From assembly GCA_025716815.1 (NCBI GenBank), contig JAIXMN010000015.1:744001-808000 (forward strand): a DNA stretch of 64,000 nt. The letters run 5' to 3'. This stretch comes from Dichotomocladium elegans. Lineage: Eukaryota; Mucoromycota; Mucoromycetes; Mucorales; Lichtheimiaceae. The notes below the pieces were generated by a model. It did not search any database and had not been told where the DNA came from. It saw only the letters and a list, made by a program, of their open reading frames with translations. Position numbers and translations under genes: made by a program. Shown one piece after another: positions 57,970-64,000 of the stretch (positions within the stretch are counted from its first letter, which is position 1; every line of letters starts with the position of its first letter).

Positions 57970-60187
57970 ATGACTATTGCAATGGCAGCACAGATCCCGA
58001 AAACGTTCGCCAACAACTTTTGGGTACAATTTTTTTTCATGTCCCTATCTTCTTGTGTTCGTCACTTACATATGGCGCGCTATGAACAATGGATAGGGTG
58101 AAGACGATGCTGGGTACGAAGTGCTCATGCATAAAATGACTTTGGCAAAAAAGACATGCGATGATCTGAAGAATTTCTACAGTACAAAGTAAATCTCCCT
58201 TTTGTCATCGTCATGTGCTTGTTCTCACTCTTGTTTCGGCACACAATCCCCTTCCTCTAATAGAGCATCGCTTCACGAGGAGCTGGGCAAAAAATTGACG
58301 AAGCAGACCAAGATCGAGCTTGGTCGAGAAGAGCTAGGGTAATAAATAGGATGGATAGGATCATGGATCGGCAGTAGTGGGAAGGGAGGGGGCCAATGGG
58401 AGAAGAAGCTGCGGATGAGCACACAAGACATATTATATATACGGAGTGGAACTAGATATCCCCGATTAACAAGACAAAAGAACACTAGGATCGTTGCTCG
58501 TCTCTGTACAGAAACAAACCGAAGCTTCGGCACAGGCGCACCATGAATTGGCGCGCAAGATCCGCGTAGAACTGGAATTACCTCTCGATAATTTCATCCT
58601 TGAGCAAAAGGATAAGCGCAAACTGGTGTGTGCAGGCCTTTCGGGAAGGGGATGGTTTTGTTTTATCAGCGAGTTGCTTATGCTTTTCTCTATTATTAGT
58701 TCCAGACGAACGTCGATAAGGCACATCGAAATAAGCAGCTTCATGCGTCTCATGTTAACAAAACAAAGGAAAAATACGAAGCCGAGTGCGCAAAGACTCT
58801 GAGCTTGGAAAACCAGCTGGCATCAGCCGTTTCACAGAAGGACATAGACCGTCTGAGGTCCAAGTTGGACAGGAGCCAGAACGAGGCCAATACGCTTGGT
58901 ATGTGTGCAGGGATCGTTGTCGGTCGGTCGATGATCTGCACTCCATTATTCATACCTTTTTCTTTTGTTAGACAAGGAGTACCGCGATGCGTGTACGAAG
59001 CTCGCAGAAGCCACAGGGAGTTGGAATTACGAGTGGAAAACTGCTTGCGACGTAAGTACAGGGAGACGTTGGATGTAAAAACCAATACGATGTGGATCAT
59101 CCTTATTTCTAGCGCTTCCAAGAAATGGAGGAGAAGCGAATCGAGTTCCTTCATCATAGCATGTGCATTTATGTCAATATCCTCTCCACGACGTCTGGGC
59201 AAGAGCAAGAGTCTTATGAGCACTTTTGGACATCCTTGGATGAATGTGACCCGACAACAGACATCGGTCTCTTTATAGATCAAAAAGGCACAGGCAATCA
59301 GATACCTGGTAATCAAAAAAAAAAAAGCTCTTGATCACAGACGAGAAGAACAAGGTTTTTAAAGATGTATCTTTCCGTGTTCAGAACCTGCCATTTACGT
59401 CAACTACTTTGACGATCCTCAAAAAACCTTACCAAGGTTCAAGACAGCGCAGTTTCTTCCAGGCGAAAATCAGGAGAGCTTCAAATATAAGTCTAGCGCT
59501 GCACCATTGACATCAAAAGCAAGGCGGTCGATGAGTTTTTGCGAGCCCAAGCGTCGCCAGAGTCAGCGAGCTTCGGCTGTCTCTGCGAAGGATCTTCCTC
59601 AGACTGTAGAAGAACGCAAGATCCACCTGTACCATTCAAGCAGTAGCGTTCGAGGCGAGTATAAGAAGCCTGCGCCTGCATCCAACAAAGGTGTGAGTCA
59701 TCATATCTCGGGATTGTACAATAGCAATGACGAGTACATCGATCCTCGGGCACAAGTTGTCGTTGCTATCGGTAATAACCAATTCAATGTTGATCAGAAC
59801 ATGCCCGAGCAGCAGCAAGCACGGCGAAAGCCAAGTCGGAGGCGTACGGTTCGAAATATCACCAGCATCGAGATGGAAGAAGCCTTTAATGACTCCTTCC
59901 GTGGTCTGCTTCAAGAACTGGGTGTTCATCGCACCAAGAAATCAGAACAGGCGGCGTCTGGTCCCCAGCAAGAGCCTGAGCAGCCCGAGGTTATATGGGC
60001 ACGTGCGCTGTATGATTATCACAGCGACCAGCCGGATGATCTGAACTTCAGGCGTGGGTCATGGCTTGCTATAGTGCGGAACGATCACAAGGACTGGTGG
60101 CTGGCACATAAATGGGATGATACTATCGGTTCTCTCGAAGAAACATGCGGCTATGTTCCTAGTAGCTTTGTGCAGATTGTGTCCTGA
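57970..60187 (+). CDS. F-BAR and SH3 domain protein (Imp2/Cdc15/Hof1 group)
   Basis: Exons 57970-58023, 58097-58188, 58264-58338, 58481-58625, 58700-58898, 58972-59051, 59113-59308 and 59385-60187 give 547 residues. The F-BAR domain begins FANNFWGEDDAGYEVLMHKM and continues CDDLKNFYSTKASLHEELGK, LARKIRVELELPLDNFI and DRLRSKLDRSQNEAN. After a Ser/Arg-rich linker, a C-terminal SH3 domain shows ARALYDYHSDQPDDLNF and WWLAHKWDD with the terminal GYVPSSFVQIV. Such proteins bend or scaffold the plasma membrane and recruit actin regulators at septa and endocytic sites. An in-frame second ATG at 57982 is an alternative start. The acceptor of exon 4 was chosen because the nearer AG gives an early stop. 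Confidence 0.9.
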
Positions 60188-62159
60188 GGGGATTGGAGCA
60201 GCGCAACGTTCCACGTACACTGCAATGGCTGAAACCCCAACCAATCAAAAGCAAAAATTTTTCGGCCGTGTCGGAAAAGCTATTAGCAAGTAGTAGAGAG
60301 AAAACGCATACCTTATTACTGTGCAACTCCAAAATAAAGTTTTTACCCAAGAGCCCAGGGGTGGGTCAATGTGTGCCATGCACTTGCCAAAGGAACGAAT
60401 GGGTATGTTGAGTCGATCCTAATGTCTATAGAATGACACCACACAATGCACATACGTTCATCGATAAAACCCACTGGCTTCAGTTAACAAAAAGGAACAG
60501 GGACACCCTTTTTCCAAAAAGTGACCCGACAAACTTGGCCGACGAGGGTTCCTGAATAAAAATTCTGGATGTCGTCCCATTCCTGAGAGGCATCTGCAAG
60601 TCGAGCATCGAGCCAAACGCATCATTTCTTAATGGCAATGGTTTCTGTTCTTCCTCGAATTCATGGGAAAAGGAGTATCCATGGTAGAGGTTTGAAAGAA
60701 CATCATCCACACACCCGCACCATTGTCTCCAGGATTCGATGCTTTTTTCTTTTGACCACAGACGAATTCATAGATTAGTCCATAATCCTTCTATCAAAAA
60801 CAGATGCACATAAAGTGACGCGGTTCATCATTCGAGCAAAATGCTCAGTTGTTTACGTTGTACATAATCAATGCATTATGCATCTTTATTGCCAAGTTTG
60901 AAGATTGTTTGAACAAGAGCCCTAAAGATCGCCAATAAGCAGTTGGACCTAACCTCCTTGGATATGATGGTTTATTTTCATAGATCCACAGGTTCTCTTT
61001 CATGCATGCCTATATATCTTCCTGACAACAAGACAGATTGTGCTTGCTCTGCCGCTGTCTCCTGGTCATGTGTTGCGGAGAGCCACTTTCTGTAGGTACC
61101 TTGTTCTTCACTACGTAGGCATCCGAAATGCTTCATATGCTCGTTCCTTTAGGACCTATTAGTTTGAGTCCTGTTTGTTCGCCTAAGCATGTCGTTTCTA
61201 ATAACCTAATCCCCTGTAAGCTATCAAGTGTAGTGTCTTTGATATCAAGGTCATCAAAAACTTTTTTGTGTGAAACTTGCTATGATCTCGTTTATTTTAT
61301 TTTTTTAAAAAAAACAACGGCTGATGCTTATTTCGACTGGCCATCAAGTACATAACAATTTGACCTCTTAACCCGTTATGTTTGTTTGGTGAACGCATTG
61401 ATCCCCTCCCTTTCTCGCATGACATAAAGAAAGCCCCTTTCTTTTCCAGCAACCTCAACCATTTGGAGGTAAGACTGTTGTTCATTCATTTCGGCTTTCT
61501 TGAAGAACCACTCCGCTCGACGGTTTCAGATTCATATATACCTTGACGACGGTGTGCGATCGACCCTTCTTCCCATTGACCGGCAACTGCAAAAGAAAAA
61601 AAATTATTGTAAATTATTGTCCCGCTCGTTCAGTCTTGGGCGCAAAAAATTTATGGATTGATTAGATCTTTCGATGGTTTCCCTTTTGCAAAAGGAAGAC
61701 CATTCCGTTTTCGCGCAATTGTAGTCACGCATTGTATTTCTCAGTTTGCAAACACTGAATACAATGCAGTGCTCTTGACTGGGACCTGATCAGCAACTAT
61801 TGAATTATTTTCAGTTGGCCGCTCCCTCCCATCCCTTCTGTCGGTTCATTTGGCGTTGCGCGTTGTAGCATGAGCGGCGCGTCGTCTTTTGACTGTTTCC
61901 CAAAACAAGCGCGCGGCGCCGAATAGGGAAACAAAGGATATATGATCGAGGACTTTGAATATCTCCCACCTTTCTTTCAGACCCAAAAGAAGAATGTCAC
62001 ACAGACAGAGACGGTGACGGTGAAAAATATTGGAAATTTTTACATTTGATTGGATGGATTTAATTTCATGAGGACCTTCGTGGTTATGATAAAAGGGAAA
62101 TGGAGGACTCTCTTTTTCTTCACTTCTTGCACTTCTTTTCCCCGATCCTTTGTGGCCTC
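60188..62159. other. Intergenic region, two weak protein-like traces
   Basis: Nearly 2 kb. A minus-strand frame at 60480-60710 (SFSHEFEEEQKPLPLRNDAF) and another near 61490-61590 (LPVNGKKGRSHTVVK) read like protein but have no ATG, partner exons or recognisable domain. They may be gene fossils. The right end is the ZIP promoter. Confidence 0.45.
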
Positions 62160-63576
62160 ATGTCAGATTTACCAAAAGCACTTGTTCTTCTGCTCTCTCT
62201 GTTTGTGTCGACTTCATTAGCACAAGGTGTGTATCTGTGTTTACTCTCTCATGACGGCGACGACTACTGCTATTATTTGCTTTTTTTTTTTTGAACGCAT
62301 GCTTATTTATCCTTTTACAGACAATACCGCCTCTGCCACACCATTACCGTCCGACAATGACACCGGGCTACACGAGGAAGAGGACTCATGTTCTGCTGTA
62401 ACAGAAAACTTTAACGTCGGTCTGCGTGTGGGTTCAATCTTTATCATCATGGCTGCCACCTTACTAGGTATAGACAAAATGAAAAGGGGGAGGCGACATG
62501 AAAATGACCTTTTTTTTTTCAGGCGTGTTTACCCCGATGGTCCTCCATCGCATCAAACCCTATGGTGTCGGCAGCCTCCGATATTGGCTGCTGACCATTG
62601 GCAAGTTTTGTAAGTTGCATGATGCAATGCATCCTCCAACCCCCCACCCCTGATAGAACAAGCCGCTGAAATTAACATGGCCCATGCTTGCATAGTCGGC
62701 ACAGGAGTCATCCTTTCGGTAGCATTCATTCACATGATCCCCGAATCCATGGAGCGTTTCGAAAGCCCGTGCATAACGAGCAATGGCAACTGGCCCGAAT
62801 TCGAGGGCTTCACAGGGGTTTTCGCTCTGATCGCCGTCTTTTTCGTCCAATTCGTCGAGCTTGCTATCCTGACCCACGTCGAGCAATACAGGGGCCGCGA
62901 CAGTGCAGCCTCATCAGCCACTGCTAATGACAAAGATCTCGAGGCCAGGACCACCATCGCCGCGGCGACTGCGGCAAACATGCACAATCATCACCACCAC
63001 ATTGACCACGAAATTCTCGATCACGAAATGAAAAACATTGGAACCATCATTCTCGAACTCGGCATCGTCATTCATTCTGTCATTATCGGCCTTACCCTCG
63101 GCTTCGCCAATAGCGACGAATTCAACGTCCTTCTGATTGCTCTTGTTTTCCATCAGGTAAAGAAAAAGATAAAAAGAAGAAAAAAATTTGCAGTCAAATT
63201 GACGTGTCGTTCCCATCCATAGTTCTTTGAAGGCATTGCTCTTGGCACACGGATCAATGAAATGGATCTCAAAAGCATCGTGAAGCCGCTGTTGATGGGT
63301 CTCGTGTTTGCATTCACCACACCCGTCGGGGTTGCCATCGGCATCGGCGTCAACTTGACTGTCAATCCCTACTCGACATCGAGTGTGCTAGCCCAGGCCA
63401 TTTTGGAGGCACTCGCGGCGGGTATTCTGCTCTACAATGCGTTCATCTCACTCATTAGTGCCGAGATTACCCACAATCCCAGCTTCCGAAGCTCGTCCCT
63501 TGGCCATAAATTCACGTGTCTCATGGCCATGTATATCGGTGCAGGCCTCATGGCCGTCCTTGGTATCTGGGCATAA
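62160..63576 (+). CDS. ZIP-family zinc/iron transporter (Zrt type)
   Basis: Exons 62160-62226, 62321-62467, 62523-62609, 62696-63156 and 63223-63576 give 371 residues. The N-terminus MSDLPKALVLLLSLFVSTSL is a signal peptide. Eight membrane segments are visible, a histidine-rich cytosolic loop (HNHHHHIDHEILDHE) lies between segments 3 and 4, and the metal-path helices carry HSVIIGLTLG and HQFFEGIALG. It should import zinc, possibly iron, across the plasma membrane or release it from a vacuole. An in-frame ATG at 62100 would extend the N-terminus by 20 residues; I prefer 62160 because it starts the signal peptide cleanly. Confidence 0.92.
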
Positions 63577-64000
63577 GCGCCTTTTCCATGTATCAAAGGA
63601 TCCCTCCCTCCCTCCCTCCTTCCCTCCCTCTTCCTTTGCGTCCCTGTTCTTTTATCCTCGCCATTAGCATACTGTACTGTAGTATACCATTTGCAAATAT
63701 TAACTAGAATATCAATCAATCATGACTTTTTTTCTTTTCATTGCTACGCAACGCTGTTTCACCCTGATTTGTTTCTAGTAGAATGCGTCAGCCGACTGTC
63801 TCTTTTCCCTTGCGCATGTGTCAGACGAAGAAGAAAAATTCCCATGCATCGAATCCCACCCCCCATCCCCTTTCGTCATGTTCGCATAACGGGCGGAAAA
63901 AGAAAAACATTTATGCCCTTTTTTTTGTTACACGTGCTCCTGGTAATAGCTTGTATTTTGAGCACCAAGATGCTTTCTGCAAATATACACCGGTTCTGCA
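63577..64000. other. 3' flank of the ZIP gene
   Basis: The segment starts with a TCCC tandem run (about 63600-63635) downstream of the stop and contains no supported gene up to the window edge. Confidence 0.5.

Noticed and set aside
1..64000. tRNA, rRNA, CRISPR or bacterial operon features
   Set aside because: I looked for tRNA B-box and cloverleaf arrangements and for regularly spaced repeats and saw none; the window is eukaryotic.

Overview
The window is fungal nuclear DNA. Almost every gene is broken by many short introns (mostly 50-80 nt) with GT-AG or GC-AG ends, and the gene set is fungal: a Zn2Cys6 regulator, a bifunctional Tps2-type trehalose enzyme, Sec39, Sec24, a Leu5-type carrier and a ZIP transporter. 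Retention of ARMC7, coactosin and a compact TERT, plus polyQ and CAG runs, suggests an early-diverging lineage such as Mucoromycota. That placement is inference. I rebuilt exon structures by hand from splice signals, protein-family motifs and reading-phase closure; every gene model called confidently sums to a multiple of three.

Layout. 1-5 kb: repeat-like DNA, then a two-LIM-domain protein. 5-8 kb: a Zn2Cys6 transcription factor. 9.9-15.3 kb: a TBC Rab-GAP (+) converging on Sec39 (-). 15.3-20.4 kb: gene-poor, with a decayed hAT transposase tail. 20.4-28 kb: a coiled-coil protein gene with a disturbed frame near its 3' end, converging on a 17-exon gene (-) with a propeller-like N-terminus, an acidic linker and an ELYS-like helical C-terminus. 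28.6-31.4 kb: coactosin, a small doubtful gene, a 2H phosphoesterase and ARMC7. 31.8-35.3 kb: a PPR protein converging on a mitochondrial DEAD-box helicase. 36-39.5 kb: a pepsin-like protease and a second TBC protein that has lost both catalytic fingers. 39.7-43.3 kb: a 22-exon telomerase reverse transcriptase. 44.3-50.3 kb: a Leu5/SLC25A42-type carrier and Sec24, divergent. 51.5-57.4 kb: Tps2, pICln, a small membrane protein and an LLPH-like protein. 58-60.2 kb: an F-BAR/SH3 protein. 62.2-63.6 kb: a ZIP transporter.

The genes do not form an operon-like or biosynthetic cluster. Functional themes recur: vesicle traffic (Sec39, Sec24, two TBC proteins), cytoskeleton and membrane shape (coactosin, F-BAR, LIM), mitochondrial expression (PPR, DEAD-box helicase) and RNP biology (TERT, pICln, ARMC7, LLPH). 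The observations most worth following are the TEN-less-looking TERT, the pseudo-GAP paralogue of the TBC gene, five apparent GC-AG introns in five genes, a DEAD-box helicase whose motif II reads EEVD, and a pepsin-like protein whose second catalytic triplet is DTA.
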